From positions 29,141,337 through 29,205,336 of the forward strand of contig CM060069.1 of assembly GCA_030533445.1 (NCBI GenBank): a stretch of 64,000 bases of DNA, read 5' to 3'. Within the stretch, counting starts at the first letter, position 1. Every line of letters starts with the position of its first letter. Source of the DNA: Cyprinodon diabolis (Eukaryota > Chordata > Actinopteri > Cyprinodontiformes > Cyprinodontidae). Below the pieces are notes generated by a model that was not told the DNA's origin, searched no databases, and worked only from the letters and a program-made list of their open reading frames with translations. Positions 1-53,514 of this stretch are shown here, in pieces. The position numbers were made by a program, and so were the translations under genes.

Positions 1-484
1 CTAGCTTATAAATGTACCGTAAGTATTGTATCATTAGGGATGCCAAGATGAGGTGAGACAAAGAAAGACAGATTGGGGGCTTGTTTGGCTATGCTGTATA
101 TGGGCAATGCTCCAGTCTATTATCATGCCAGCAGAGTTCAGAAAAAAAGATAAAGGTTTAAATGTGCTAGTCTGTTTATGATCCTACGCTTTTTCTGCAT
201 TTCATCAGGAAGCCTTTTGGAATCAAAGCACCTTGCTTTTTAGCCTTTCTGAGCATATCCCATTGGGATAAGACCCGAGGCAGAGCCACGACTTATGGGG
301 GACTTCCATTAAAGATACTTTCCCTCTGGCCAAACAATGCCTAGGGGTTTCCCTATATTGCTGAAGTGTATTTTGTGCCTTTTGTTCCCACAAAGCTCAG
401 AGAAGAGGACAATGCATGGATATGTTCTTATGTTCCACAAAGGCCTAGACCAGGATTCTTCAAAACTGGTCTTGAAAAGTCTGG

Positions 485-735
485 TGGCCTGCACCTTTTA
501 GATGTGTCTATGCTTCCAAACGCCTAAATCAAATGGCTGAAGAATCTCCTAAGTGTGAAGTTAAGGACTCAATTCGGGCTAAATCTGAATACATCAATGC
601 TTGAGGCAATTGGCTGTTTCCTTCAGTAGAAACTTTTTAACGAATCTGTCTAGGATTTGATAGATTGTCTCTGTAAAGTGCTTGAGATAACATGCAGTGA
701 ATTGGCGCTATATAAATTAACTAAATTGAATTGAT
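485..735 (+). repeat. Fragments of two teleost interspersed repeats
   Basis: 485-570 (TTTTAGATGTGTCTATG, then CTAAATCAAATGGCTGA) resembles the family also seen at 42950-43150 and 63650-63860. 650-735 carries the AATTGGCGCTATATAAAT signature and an ATTGAATTGATT tail shared with 18411-18520, typical of a non-LTR retroelement 3' tail with a short TTGAA-like repeat. Identification is by recall of the signatures. Confidence 0.45.
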
Positions 736-1317
736 TAAAGTAAGTGCTGTTTAAATAGTGCTGGCAGTAAGGAAGAAGGTGGGGAAAGGAGACAAACAAT
801 AATTATTTCAGAATTATGACGTGCAAAAGTACACCTTCATAAATTTTAGTTTGCGTAATGGAGAGCTACTGCTATTCGCTGCTTTTATGTAAAGGCATGT
901 TCATACTGCAAAGTTTTCAAAGCTTGAGACCCCAATTATGACGATAGAAACATTTTGGTTGTACAGCATGTTCTCTCACCAAAAGTAAAGCACATCACAC
1001 ACAAGCCAATTTTAAAGCTCTCAACTTGCATCGAGCAGAGTCTACAGACAGTCGCAGATGGCTTGACAGTGGCTTGGGTTTATTTTCTACGATGAGTGGG
1101 CAAAAAGTAGTTTTTAAGCAGGAAAGTACATCTCAAGTGTGTCGTCAGTTTACCAGTAGTTTACCTTTCCAGTAGTATACCCCAATATTTCAACAGAATG
1201 GGAATGCCCAGCAACAGCTCCCTGTCGGTCAATCACTGGAATTTGTTGTTTGTATCATTAGGAGTGATATAAAGTGTGTCTAGGTGATAAAAACTGAAAG
1301 TACAGGAATATCCATGC

Positions 1318-1712
1318 ATCCATTTTCTTCCGCTTTATCCCAGGCCGGGTCTTGGAGGCCGCAGTCTAAGCAGACATGCCCAGACTTTCCGCTCCACACA
1401 CACCTCCTCCAGCTGCTCTGGGGGACCTGAAAGTGACACCAGGCCAGCTCAGAGACATAGTTCCTCTAGCATGTTCAGGCCACGAAGCCTCCTCTCAATA
1501 GGACATGCCTGCACCACCTCCTGAGGGAGGTGACCTGGAGCTTTCGAAACAGATGCCATTGCCAATTCAGCTGGCTCCTTTCGACGTGGAGCAGCAACAA
1601 GTCTACTCCAAGCTCCTCCTGCATAACTGAGATCAATGACCGATCTTGAAGGGTGCGCCTAGCCACCCTTCGAAGGAAACTTATTTTGACCGCTTGTATT
1701 TGCCATCTGGAA
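1318..1712 (-). repeat. Degraded teleost interspersed repeat (retroelement-like)
   Basis: The plus strand opens with CATCCATTTTCTTCCGC and continues through CACCTCCTCCAGCTGCT, GAGACATAGTTCCTC, AGCTGGCTCCTTTCGACG and TGACCGCTTGTATTTGCC, a well-known dispersed fish sequence. The GGATG-type tail lies at the low-coordinate end, so the element reads on the minus strand. No intact frame remains. The exact family is not assigned. Confidence 0.55.
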
Positions 1713-2542
1713 TATATTTAATATATGTTGTGAGCAAGTTTTGAACATTTAGAGATAAGGTATGAATCATTGTTTTTCAAAGCAATCCACTGACAAACAG
1801 TGATGGGACTAACGGCGTTGAAAGTAACGGCGTTACTAACGCCGTTACCTTCTTTTAGTAACGAGTAATCTAACTAATTACTTTGACTGTAACAATAACG
1901 CAGTTACCATTGCAGACACCCCGTTACTGCGCGTTACTCAGGTCGCACAATGAACCTTTTTTCATGATAGGACTCGTGCGCAGCTGCGTGAAGCTGACAC
2001 CCAACCCACGTCAAAAAACTCTGCAAATAGACTGAATGGTTAGTGCAACGTTAGTGCAGATTTGTGCAGAAAAAATATTGTTTGTGCTACTTTTGTTTAA
2101 GAGATATTAAATATTATTTTTAGGTCATCCAGAGGTGCGCGCCTTGTCATGAGAGAGGGGAGGATGAGAATGGCTGATGTATAGTGAGATTCCGTCTGTC
2201 AGTTGGGTAGGTGGGTGTTTCTGCTGGCGGGTGTTAACGTACAGCACACACAGAGAGATGGAGAGTGAGGAAGATCCAGCAGCAAAACAGCGTTTTCCTG
2301 ATGGAAATACCGGTGTTACGTCGAGTTACGTTTCCCCATCAGATACGGTTTCCTCTGCATCTCCGCACAGCGCAGGCGGCACGAGTCACCGCGCAAGCGA
2401 CAGGAAACGCGCATGCTCGCTAAAGGCGCGCACCAGTCGCCCAGTGCTCGCGCCACAGGAGAACTATGGAGAGCGTGAACGATCAAATGATTAACCTGAC
2501 AACAGCCAGAAATGATAGCCTATATGGAGAAAGGGAGAAATC

Positions 2543-2576
2543 TGGATGGATGGATGGATGGATGGATGGATGGATG
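2543..2576. repeat. (TGGA)n microsatellite inside the hAT element
   Basis: About eight uninterrupted TGGA units, followed within 150 bp by GATA/GATG-type repeats near 2725-2750. Confidence 0.9.
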
Positions 2577-2647
2577 AATACTCTGCCTTCTCAACATACT
2601 GTATTTTTTATTTTAAACATTATTTGATGGCCTTTGTGGCAGGGATG

Positions 2648-2702
2648 GAGATCCATATTTTATGTCACACACAGTCTGTGTGTGACATAAAATATGGATC
2701 TC
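2648..2702. repeat. 27-bp perfect inverted repeat with one-base centre
   Basis: The arms 2648-2674 and 2676-2702 are exact reverse complements around T2675. The outer part starts GAGATCCATATTTTATG and the inner part is CACACACAG/CTGTGTGTG. A second exact palindrome (CTCTGTGT-G-ACACAGAG, 2700-2716) overlaps its right end. Such a structure could extrude as a hairpin. Confidence 0.9.
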
Positions 2703-3835
2703 TGTGTGACACAGAGTATACATCTAGATAGATAGATGGATAGATAGATGTTACCGTATCTATAACAACCCAAACACACAGGATTTCAGAATTAGACATC
2801 CCCAGTTATTAATTTCTATATATATATACTCACCAGATCTGAATGCCCTGTTAAAAAACTTCACATCTCGTTCCCCCCTGATGTCATTTACGTTGAGTTG
2901 CAATAAATGCAAAACTCTCTGCAGGTTCTTGTCTTTGTTGTCCGCTCTATTCAGCTGGCTTTTGAATCACACCGCGAGAAGGTGGGGGCTGGGTGGTGAG
3001 GGGTACGGGGGCGAGAAACGCAAAAGTAACGCAATAGTTACTTTTACTAGTAACTAGTTACTTTTATTGTGGAGTAACTCAGTTAGTAACTCAGTTACTT
3101 TTTGGGAGAAGTAACTAGTAACTATAACTAATTACTTTTTCAAAGTAACGTGCCCAACACTGCTGACAAAATATTTTATTGGAGCAATCAGAGCACTTTC
3201 ACCTATGTTACAAAAAGACAGATCATAAGGTACAGGACACCAGATATTTAGGACTGAATTTAAATATTCTTGGTCTAGCACATCTTAAAAAAAAAAAAAA
3301 AAAAACAATCTGGACTTCCTATTTCAAAAAGAAAATGAGATGTGAACATAGTGACTGTAAATATAGTTCAACCATAAAAGCTAGTTACGGGAATCCTGTA
3401 TGTATCCTCTATATTCAAATTCCCAAGCCTTTGTGTAGGATTACTTTTCCCATGTTACATTTTTCCCGTAACGTCCGGTAACATTCACCCAAATGGATGT
3501 ATTGTGTGTAATAAATTCAACAATTGAACAATGGAACATAAATACCCAATTACCCCAACGTAAACAGTGTTTCTACGAGTGACTTTTCGTCACTCATAGA
3601 GTAATACAAGGAGACATCAGTTTGGACAAGGAGGCATAATTATAAGCAGCAACAATGATATTTTTCATATCATCATATGGTCAAAATCTGATGTGGTTAT
3701 ATGCATACAAACAGCTCCAATCTATTTAGCCAGTGTGTCTGCGGGGAAGAGCAGGCTGTCACAGCTGAAATGAATACCTGACAGAGCAAAAGAAAAAGTG
3801 CCACCACTGAGCCAACAGCTTTCTTTGTGTTTCTC

Positions 3836-3854
3836 TGTGTGTGTGTGTGTGTGT
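3836..3854. repeat. (GT)n microsatellite
   Basis: Short uninterrupted TG/GT run in the 3' flank of plppr1. Confidence 0.85.
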
Positions 3855-4469
3855 ATGCCTTGCTAGGTGATGACATATATCTCAAGTCGATGCAGAAATA
3901 ACAGGATGCCTCCAATAAAGAACTCGATAAGGAACCAATTTGAAAATATCGTGTGCATTCTAATCACTTGTCTGGGCAACGTGTGCAGTTTTCCAGGGGT
4001 GTGGAACAACAACTGCCAGACAGGATATTTGAAAATATGTTACTTATTATCCCTAGATATACACAGATATTTGGGCTGCAACAATGTCGATATTTATTTT
4101 TTGGAAAGGAGTTATACACAACTTCAAAACAATTAAGACTGTTGAGAAGTGTTTTTCCCTTTTTAGTTAAAAAAAGTTAGTTTGTGGTCTATTTAATTAA
4201 TAGGTCTATTAATAATTTTTTTTCTTTCTTAGACATTTACATCAACCAACATATTTCCCTTCAAGTACTGTAAACCCACCGTTTTTCAACAGTGTAACCA
4301 CTTTGCCTATACAAAAGTTTTTAAATTAATTGAATAACAAAAAAGCAACTCTATTTGATTGTATTTGTATGAAGTTTACTGAATGAAGAACAAGGACTTT
4401 TTCTCTAACAAATGCAAACCAAAAAGGTGTTTTTATAAAGTCTATAGTGAAGGGTGGACTTTTTATTGT

Positions 4470-5395
4470 GTCAACCCTTTGCTGTAGCTACAGCAATCAA
4501 ATAATGGAACTCAAACTCTGACTGGAAGGAAAGCATTTGGACAATTTTTAAGACACAGATTCTCTTTTAGAAACAACTGTTGATGAGGTAATTCCTAAAC
4601 TTGCATATTCTTGGATCCATATTCTTTAGTTGTAGCTCTGGTTGTAGGTTTGGGTTATTGTTCTGCATAAGGATGACCCTTTACTGCAATCTCAAGTCTT
4701 TGTAGCTTTCAATTTCATTATTCTGTTCGGAAAACTACCACCCACCACCATGGCAATGCTATCAACTCAACAATTTTTCACTGAATACGTGGTGTGTTCA
4801 GGCTGATTTGCAGCATTTTTCTTTCATGCAAAACAAAAAAAGCATTTTGCAAGTAAACCGAACAGCTCATTTAGTTATGATCCAATCACAGAACCGTCTT
4901 CTATGTTAGACATCTCCACTATATGGCTTAAGGAAAACTATAAAAATTATTTAACAATGGCTTTCTTCTTACAGTGCTATTATTTTTAGACAACAGATTC
5001 ACATATTGTATAACTTATAGTTATGTGTTCCACAAATTATCCTACATGAGCTGACGGATCTTTGAGTCTCCTCCAGAGTAACAATTGAACTTGTTGCTGC
5101 TTGTATAACAATGATTCTCTTTGCCTGATCCCTCTGTTATTTTGGACATAGCTATTCAGATTTTGGATGAGGTATTAAACTGTGCTTTTAGAGCTTTTCA
5201 AACCTTGACACACTGTTTAAATTCTTATTTAAGCATTAGAATTCTCTATAACTTTATTCCCGACCTATATGCAATGTTCCTTGACCTCTACGGCACTTTT
5301 GTTCCCCAAAAAACCTCTGAGTTTTTCACAGAAACATTAACATTCATTAAAGTAGATATCAGCAGAAACGGAAACTATGTTGCTAAATAAGAAAA
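4470..5395 (-). mobile_element. Decayed Tc1-like element, family A
   Basis: Blocks in order match a common fish Tc1-like family read from its 3' side: TTGTAGCTCTGGTTGTAG, TCTCAAGTCTTTGTAG, ACAATGGCTTTCTTCTTAC, CTCCTCCAGAGTAACA, ACTTTATTCCCGACC and AACCTCTGAGTTTTTCACAG. The transposase would read on the minus strand, but no frame survives. Terminal repeats could not be placed, so the edges are approximate. A related copy lies at 23875-24625. Confidence 0.65.
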
Positions 5396-5719
5396 ACTAG
5401 TATAGTGGAACCTCTAATAAGTTTCTTTATATATTTCTGAATATTAACTGCACCGTATTATCTTTTAATTCTGATATAGACCAGAATGCATTTATAACAC
5501 ATAATTTTAAGCTGGACATCACATTAGATCGATAGGCAGAGGTAGGCAGAGTACCCAAGCATTGTAATAAAGTAAAAGCAGTACTACTTTAGCCTGTTTT
5601 CACTCTTTTAGAAAATACCCTTCCAAAAAAATTATTCAAGTAAAATAGTGTTTGGTTGAAAGGTTTTTGAGAAACCGATCATAACATCTAATTTAACATT
5701 TAAAAATTAGGTACGGTCA

Positions 5720-6270
5720 ATATGCTGGTGCAGATTCTCAGCCATCAAGGTCTAAGTAAAAAAAAAAAAAAAAAATTCACTGGACTTTGTTTCCAAGTCT
5801 GAAGACATTTTGCTTCCCATCCAGGAAGCTTTTCAATCCAAAATGTCAGAAAGAGCGTTGAGCTCGAGGCTTTATATGGTGGACCAAAAACAAAGCCTTT
5901 TTTTGGCCTATAAAACATGCAAATTGAACCAGAAGAAAGTGTCCGCCCCTTAGGAATGGGCAGTCTCTGAAAGGGAGGTCTTTAGGGGGTATCGTTGGTC
6001 TAGTTGAACAGGGGAGATGTTCTGTTCCCCTGTATAGGGGTGGGGGTTGAGATGATAGCGGGAAGGAATTAACTCTATCGCTGTATTTTAGGTTTTTAAG
6101 GGCAGAAACCTAAGTCTACCCCCCTCTGTTTAAGGTTAGTTTTTCTTTCTTAACATAGATGGCTTCTTTCACGCCCACCTGTCTCCTTTGTCAAAAATTT
6201 TAACATTCCGGTCCTCAAAAAAATGTCGTTTGTCCATAAGGTTCAGACGTACCGCCGAGTCTTGTCAGAT
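5720..6270 (-). mobile_element. Remnant of a retroelement C-terminal coding end (Penelope-like, GIY-YIG type suspected)
   Basis: On the minus strand near 6230-6120 one can read HFFEDRNVKIFDKGDRW, then after a frame break VKEAIYVKKEKLTLNRGG. This is the conserved end of a teleost retroelement polyprotein with a GIY-YIG-like region. The plus strand then gives the familiar GAAGACATTTTGCTTCCC and CCAGGAAGCTTTTCAAT block. Stops and shifts make it a dead fragment. Family assignment is from memory and tentative. Confidence 0.4.
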
Positions 6271-6635
6271 CAAATAAATTATGAAGTTGGATAGAACTTC
6301 TGGTTTATAAGAAATAAATATAAAGCATATTTAGATACAATTTTTGATGGAAGAACCACTTTTCAAATTTAAAAACAATATTGAAGCAATACTTAAACTA
6401 TATGATGCCCTTACAGTAGGTGTGAAAAACATACCCTAAAAGAACCTGACCAAATGTAGCCAGTTACTTCCTGCATCTGTAATACAAGTATGATGTTTTT
6501 TTGAAGCTAGACAGAGCAAAGTGGAACAGCAATCTGCTTTAGTTCAATACTTTGCTTAATAAAGGAAAACTTTTCATGCAGACTTGGACACAAAATAGAA
6601 ATAATCACAAGAGACCACAAAGTTGCTACTGACTA

Positions 6636-8024
6636 TTTAATTTTTTGGACAAACAAAGAAAAAATATATATAGCATTTCATATGAAATGCTTTTTTTTTC
6701 TTCTTAAAGAAAAAGACAGATATAATCACAATGATAATGAGTAATATCTATAAAACATATCGACTTCTCTCTTCATGCTGGGCAAATCTTCCAATAGGAA
6801 ATGGATTCACAACATTGCATCACAATCCACTGGTGGGTCAGGGAGAGGAAGGGGTCGCTCAAGGAGGAAATGTGGAGCCAAAGTCAATGGCAGGGTTTGC
6901 ACTGAAAACACCAACAGCCAATAAATTCCCTTAGAACATTATTGCTGTCTCATTGTGTTAAACTCTATATCCGTTCGAAATGACTTTCATTCAAATTTCC
7001 ATTTAGAAGCAATTCGAATAACCACACAAGGGGAATCACTGCATGCATCTGACACATGCAAGACCCCTTGGATTGCTTTGATGTCATTGTTATCAACATC
7101 TGAGTGAATCTGGAAATTGGGGTGAAAGCCACTCCTAGTACATTTCTGAATAAAGACATTGTTAAATATTCCATCGGAATCTTAACTGATTCCGAAACAC
7201 ATTTAGTCTCAGAGGATGCCAAGTGACTCTTCCTTACATTCCCTCCAAAAATGACAAGACTTGTTCCCCCAAACAGCTAAACTGATACTAAAACATATTC
7301 AGGTTTACAGCAGGCAAACAGGTCCAAATGGATCATAATAGTCATAAAGACTAACAAAAATCCTTAAAAAATATGACCCCATAACGGTCAATTAATGCAC
7401 AGAGAGATAATAAAAATTATGTTTCCGTCTCCTTTTTTCTGTACAAATGACAAACACCACATAACAACATCAATAGGTTCTTTTTTTTTCCCATAGCATA
7501 GAGTTTTCATACTGAGTGGGATGAATGTGGTGATCGATGAGGCATTTCACCTGACAGGATGTGATGTAACACAGTGAATAAACTGACAGGAAGTGTGCAG
7601 GTTTTTGACATTGTCAGGATTGGCTACGGCACTCGCTCATACAAAAACATACAAAACACCATCCCATAACTACGAACGGTAATCCCTGGAGGACAAAAAG
7701 AAGTACCATGTTTCAAAGGATTTCAGATAGCTGGAGGGAAAATAAAAATTAAAAATAAAAACTGTGCTTACAGTAAGTTGGCTTTGTGACATTTTCGCAC
7801 CGGTTAGATTTGTGGGTCTTGGCTGGTTGAATACAGAATAGCCAAGTTAAATGAAAACCACTACAAACATGGAGTATTCTGTCCTCCAGGTGATTTAAAC
7901 AGATAAATCAGGAGTGATTTCTTTTTTGTTGTTGTATGCAATCGGCGCCACGTGCCATGCGTCCTCGTCATTGTGCCTGGAAGTGCTGTGGAGACGCAAA
8001 CGTGACCCGGTGCTGCCCCCTTAG
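6636..8024 (-). other. plppr1: Probable plppr1 3'UTR
   Basis: Sequence immediately 3' of the TGA on the minus strand. No canonical AATAAA is seen on the minus strand in the first 1.4 kb. An ATTAAA at 6641-6636 is followed within about 35 nt by GT-rich sequence (TTTGTGGTCTCTTGTG), so cleavage shortly after 6636 is plausible. A later AATAAA near 5253 sits inside a decayed Tc1-like element and is a weaker candidate. The UTR end is inference. Confidence 0.35.
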
Positions 8025-49723
<41,699 letters not shown>

Positions 49724-49774
49724 TTTGTCTCACGTGAGGAGACTTTGTGCTCTTAGGATTCAAAGATGCTCACT
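49724..49774 (-). other. plppr1: Predicted 5'UTR portion of the ATG exon
   Basis: Upstream of the ATG on the minus strand, a pyrimidine-rich run ending in TTCACAG (AG at 49776-49775) is a plausible acceptor. This would give the ATG exon 51 nt of untranslated leader and imply at least one non-coding exon upstream, as in mammalian PLPPR1. The transcription start itself is not identifiable here. The acceptor is inferred from sequence only. Confidence 0.5.
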
Positions 49775-52226
49775 CTGTGAAGACATAAAAAGTCAAGAGT
49801 CAGTTGTCATCTCATCATATAACACTGACACACATTCTACAGTACCGGTTATAATCCGTTTCAGGAACAGTGGAAATCACTACATGAAACAACAATGGCA
49901 CTTATGCAGCACTTAGAATAAAAAGATCTATTATTATTATTAGCATTGAAATCTTCAACCAGTCCATGTTATCTACCATTGTTTCTTTAATTGGCTTTGA
50001 TCAAAAGCAGTAATGGGTTTTCTTTTGTTGTTATATGTAACAGAACACCAACATTTCCACTTTTAGGGCTTCTAAACAGATTAATATGTGGTTTAATGTT
50101 TAATGCACTGTGCTTCAAAGTTCAGATCATATACAGTCTGCATTAAAATATTATGTTTGTGTAATTCTTTCCTTTCCCGTTTCCATTATTTTCTGATTAA
50201 GGGAACCTATTTTACTTCCATTTAAGTTTATCATATTACTGTATATAGTTGCTCAAACACAACAATTTTTAAGTGCTAAGTGAGTTTGGATGTGTTAAAT
50301 CCACATTCAAATAAATAAGAAGGGAGTCAGTCAAGCATTATCAAAACTGGAAACTGAAGCAGTATTAGTCATTAAAAGTTTATTATCATAAAAACAAAAA
50401 TTATTTGGTACAAAATATTTGGACTTGAAAATTCTCCTATAAACAAATATATATATAAAAAATTCTAGGCTCTGTAATGTCCACAGATCTAAAAGGTATC
50501 TGGAAAGAAAGCTGCTTTTCAAACAGTATCAGTTTTACAGGAATGCATGAAGGTTGTTGGGGACAAAAGCTATTCGACATTGCAAAAATAATATAACTAT
50601 GAGGAAACATTTCTTAAAATAAGTGTATTTACCCTGAATTTGAATAGGTAAATAATGTGATATGCCAACAAAATGAGTATTTTTACCTTTAAAATAAAAT
50701 AATTAGATATTATGCACTTGAAAAAAGAGACTACAGTTGTTTTTCTATTATTTTCAATGTAAATTATCTTTTTTTCACTGGCAAAGTATCTCCCTTACCT
50801 GCTCAATTCAAGTAATATGCACTTGTTTTAAGAAAAGTATTGACAATATCTGGCAGTGTACTGTAGAAAATCGAAAAAAGAAAGCAATAAAAACAGTTTG
50901 CTGTGAACTTTTTTCTTATTTAAGTTCCACTTAAATGAAAAACTTTTAGGGCTTCTTATAAAAAACAATGATCAATCAAAACGCTCTAGGTACGGTCACC
51001 GCAAATAGATTTAAAACTAACAAAGTTCAACATAAAGGTGAAAACATGTATGATTAGAGTCTTTTTATGAAGAATGAATGAACAGACTAACATTTATATA
51101 CAGAACAGCTGTGTTAAATGGTTCATCTTTGATTCATTATGAAATTCAACAAATGTGTAAACCGAAATGCAAAAACTACAATGTTAAAATACAGCAAGAA
51201 TAATATTTCTTTAATTGAGAAAATAAAAAACAGCCTTATTCCCATTTATCTAAACTAACAATGATATCTCCGTTTAAACCACAATTCCAGTTTCTGAGGT
51301 GCAGCATCCTGCAGCTTTTTAATGTCTAATTGGTCCAAGACACCGAATCAAGTGATTAGATGATTAAGAGGTTTCTGGAGAAACTGACTGAGGAGGTATT
51401 TCTGTTAATCCATTCAGGTATGTTTCACCTGGAAGGCATCTAAATTCTGCAGAATACAGGCCCTCAGGAAGTGGAATTTTTCAGCCCTGATGGGAAAGAG
51501 CTCATTAATACTTATAATTGCTTCATTTAGTAAAACAGACAGAAATGCCATCTTTGTGACATCTGATATCGCTTCAGGTAACGGATGTGCAAGTTGGGAA
51601 GGTCTGCTAATTTCAGGAGGAATGGATAGTTTTAAAGGCTTATTAGGAAAGTCAAACATATTCGATCATGCTGCAGTTAGCTTAGATTTAAAGCTCTGAT
51701 CTTCAGATGAAATTAGGTGGTCATGAATGTTTCATAAGGCTGTAATTGCATTTAATTTCCCATCTGGGAATAAAGTTTCTTGTTTGATCCCCTGCAGTTT
51801 TAATGCACAATCCTGAATAATGAATGCTTTGAAAACCGAATGTATTACTTTATCCTCCTTCGGAGAAAAAAGCAGCAATGAATGGAAAAAATACAACCGT
51901 TTTGAAAGAAATATATGAAATTTTTCAAAGGGAAAGAAGAGAAGTGTGGTCAACTTTAACCTAAAACACAATAAAAGTTAGAGAAAAATCATCTTAAACA
52001 AAAGGAAGGTGCAAAGCATTTTCAAAGGTGAGCAGATGATGTATGTAATGTTTTATCTCAATTTACCAGGTAAAACATTTTGGCAAGTGAATCAGCTGAT
52101 GATTGGAAAAATAACAATTTCTTGGGTCTTTGAACACAACACGACTAAAATAAAATGAAACCTCTATGTTGTGAATAAATGACTATGGAGGGTACAATGT
52201 TAGATGATTAAAATAAAGGCCAGACA

Positions 52227-52244
<18 letters not shown>

Positions 52245-52260
<16 letters not shown>

Positions 52261-52264
52261 TATA
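52245..52264. repeat. A-run and (TA)n left of the intact Tc1-like element
   Basis: A homopolymer A run (52226-52244) leads into ten TA units that abut the element. Confidence 0.9.
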
Positions 52265-53509
52265 CACTATATTGCCAAAAGTATTTGCTCACCTGCCTTG
52301 ACTCACATATGAGCTTAAGTGACATCCCGTTCCTAATCCATAGGGTTCAATATGACGTCGGTCCACCCTTTGCAGCTAGAACAGCTTCAACTCTTCTGGG
52401 AAGGCTGTCCACAAGGTTTAGGAGTGTGTTTATGGGAATTTTTGACCATTCTTCCAGAAGCGCATTTGTGAGGTCGCACACTGATGTTGGACGAGAAGGC
52501 CTGGCTCTCAGTCTCCGCTCTAATTCATCCCAAAGGTGTTCTATCGGGTTGAGGTCAGGACTCTGTGCAGGCCAGTCAAGTTCATCCACACCAGACTCTG
52601 TCATCCATGTCTTTATGGACCTTGCTTTGTGCACTGGTGCACAGTCATGTTGGAAGAGGAAGGGGCCAGCTCCAAACTGTTCCCACAAAGTTGGGAGCAT
52701 GGAATTGTCCAAAATGTCTTGGTATGCTGAAGCATTCAGAGTTCCTTTCACTGGAACTAAGGGGCCAAGCCCAGCTCCTGAAAAACAACCCCACACCATA
52801 ATCCCCCCTCCACCAAACTTTACACTTGGCACAATGCAGTCAGACAAGTACCGTTCTCCTGGCAACCGCCAAACCCAGACCCGTCCATCAGATTGCCAGA
52901 TGGAGAAGCGCGATTCGTCACTCCAGAGAACGCGTCTCCACTGCTCTAGAGTCCAGTGGCGGCGTGCTTTACACCACCGCATCCGACGCTTTGCATTGCA
53001 CTTGGTTATGTATGGCTTGGATGCAGCTGCTCGACCATGGAAACCCATTCCATGAAGCTCTCTGCGCACTGTTCTTGAGCTAATCTGAAGGCCACATGAA
53101 GTTTGGAGGTCTGTAGTGATTGACTCTGCAGAAAGTTGGCGACCTCTTCGCACTATGCGCTTCAGCATCCGCTGACCCCGCTCCGTCAGTTTACGTGGCC
53201 TACCACTTCGTGGCTGAGTTGCTGTCGTTCCCAAACACTTCCATTTTCTTATAATACAGCTGACAGTTGACTGTGGAATATTTAGGAGCGAGGAAATTTC
53301 ACGACTGGATTTGTTGCACAGGTGGCATCCTATCACAGTTCCACGCTGGAATTCACTGAGCTCCTGAGAGCGACCCATTCTTTCACAAATGTTTGTAAAA
53401 ACAGTCTGCATGCCTAGGTGCTTGAATTTATACACCTGTGGCCATGGAAGTGATTGGAACACCTGATTCCAATAATTTGGATGGGTGAGCAAATACTTTT
53501 GGCAATATA

Positions 53510-53514
<5 letters not shown>
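52263..53514 (-). mobile_element. Full-length Tc1-like element with intact transposase
   Basis: The 31-bp terminal repeats, including the TA target, are exact reverse complements: the left starts TACACTATATTGCCAAAAGT and continues ATTTGCTCACC. Total 1252 bp. It is inserted in a (TA)n tract, which continues on both sides (52245-52264, 53513-53544). The single gene fills 52347-53378. Identical ends and an unbroken gene point to a recent insertion. Confidence 0.95.
52347..53378 (-). CDS. Tc1-like transposase, apparently intact (343 residues)
   Basis: Catalyses cut-and-paste transposition of its own element by binding the terminal repeats and cleaving at TA. The start is the ATG at 53378 ([13 protein letters not shown]); the frame stays open upstream through the terminal repeat, but that part is not transposase. 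A first helix-turn-helix covers about residues 7-45, an AT-hook-like GRPRK residues 59-63, and a second helix-turn-helix about 83-112. The catalytic triad is complete: Asp154 in WSDESRF, Asp245 in [11 protein letters not shown] and Glu280 in [13 protein letters not shown], giving DD34E spacing. The glycine-rich box [12 protein letters not shown] is present (189-200). Length and ending (AAKGGPTSY) are normal for the family. No stop or frameshift is seen. Whether it is expressed is unknown. Confidence 0.95.
   Translation of the reverse strand: MGRSQELSEFQRGTVIGCHLCNKSSREISSLLNIPQSTVSCIIRKWKCLGTTATQPRSGRPRKLTERGQRMLKRIVRRGRQLSAESITTDLQTSCGLQISSRTVRRELHGMGFHGRAAASKPYITKCNAKRRMRWCKARRHWTLEQWRRVLWSDESRFSIWQSDGRVWVWRLPGERYLSDCIVPSVKFGGGGIMVWGCFSGAGLGPLVPVKGTLNASAYQDILDNSMLPTLWEQFGAGPFLFQHDCAPVHKARSIKTWMTESGVDELDWPAQSPDLNPIEHLWDELERRLRARPSRPTSVCDLTNALLEEWSKIPINTLLNLVDSLPRRVEAVLAAKGGPTSY

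Larger units (their letters stand above)
1798..3162. mobile_element. Non-autonomous hAT element with 8-bp target duplication
   Basis: Ends are CAGTGATGGGAC and GTGCCCAACACTG, an imperfect inverted pair (CAGTG(A/T)TGGG). Both sides carry the same 8-bp CTGACAAA (1790-1797 and 3163-3170), diagnostic of hAT insertion. Just inside, sub-terminal GTTAC/GTAAC runs recur at both ends. The 1365-bp interior has no transposase. A short frame (2258-2494, starting MESEEDPAAKQ) could be a leftover N-terminal piece but cannot be assigned. It also holds a (TGGA)n run and a near-perfect palindrome. Confidence 0.85.
1..6635. other. 3' flank of plppr1, repeat-rich, no gene seen
   Basis: No coding exon is recognisable here. 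It holds repeat fragments at 485-735, a degraded interspersed repeat at 1318-1712, a hAT element at 1798-3162, a decayed Tc1-like element at 4470-5395 and a retroelement remnant at 5720-6270. The stretches 1-480, 740-1310, 3171-4470 and 6270-6635 show nothing identifiable apart from simple runs, such as poly-A at 3287-3304 and (GT)n at 3836-3854. Confidence 0.6.

Noticed and set aside
5252..5257. AATAAA on the minus strand as plppr1 polyadenylation signal
   Set aside because: Lies 2.8 kb past the stop inside a transposon relic; the ATTAAA at 6641-6636 with GT-rich downstream sequence is better placed.
5121..5390. 89-residue plus-strand frame
   Set aside because: Antisense to a decayed Tc1-like element.
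52204..53083. Long plus-strand frames across the intact Tc1-like element
   Set aside because: Shadows of the minus-strand transposase; they contain none of its motifs in sense.
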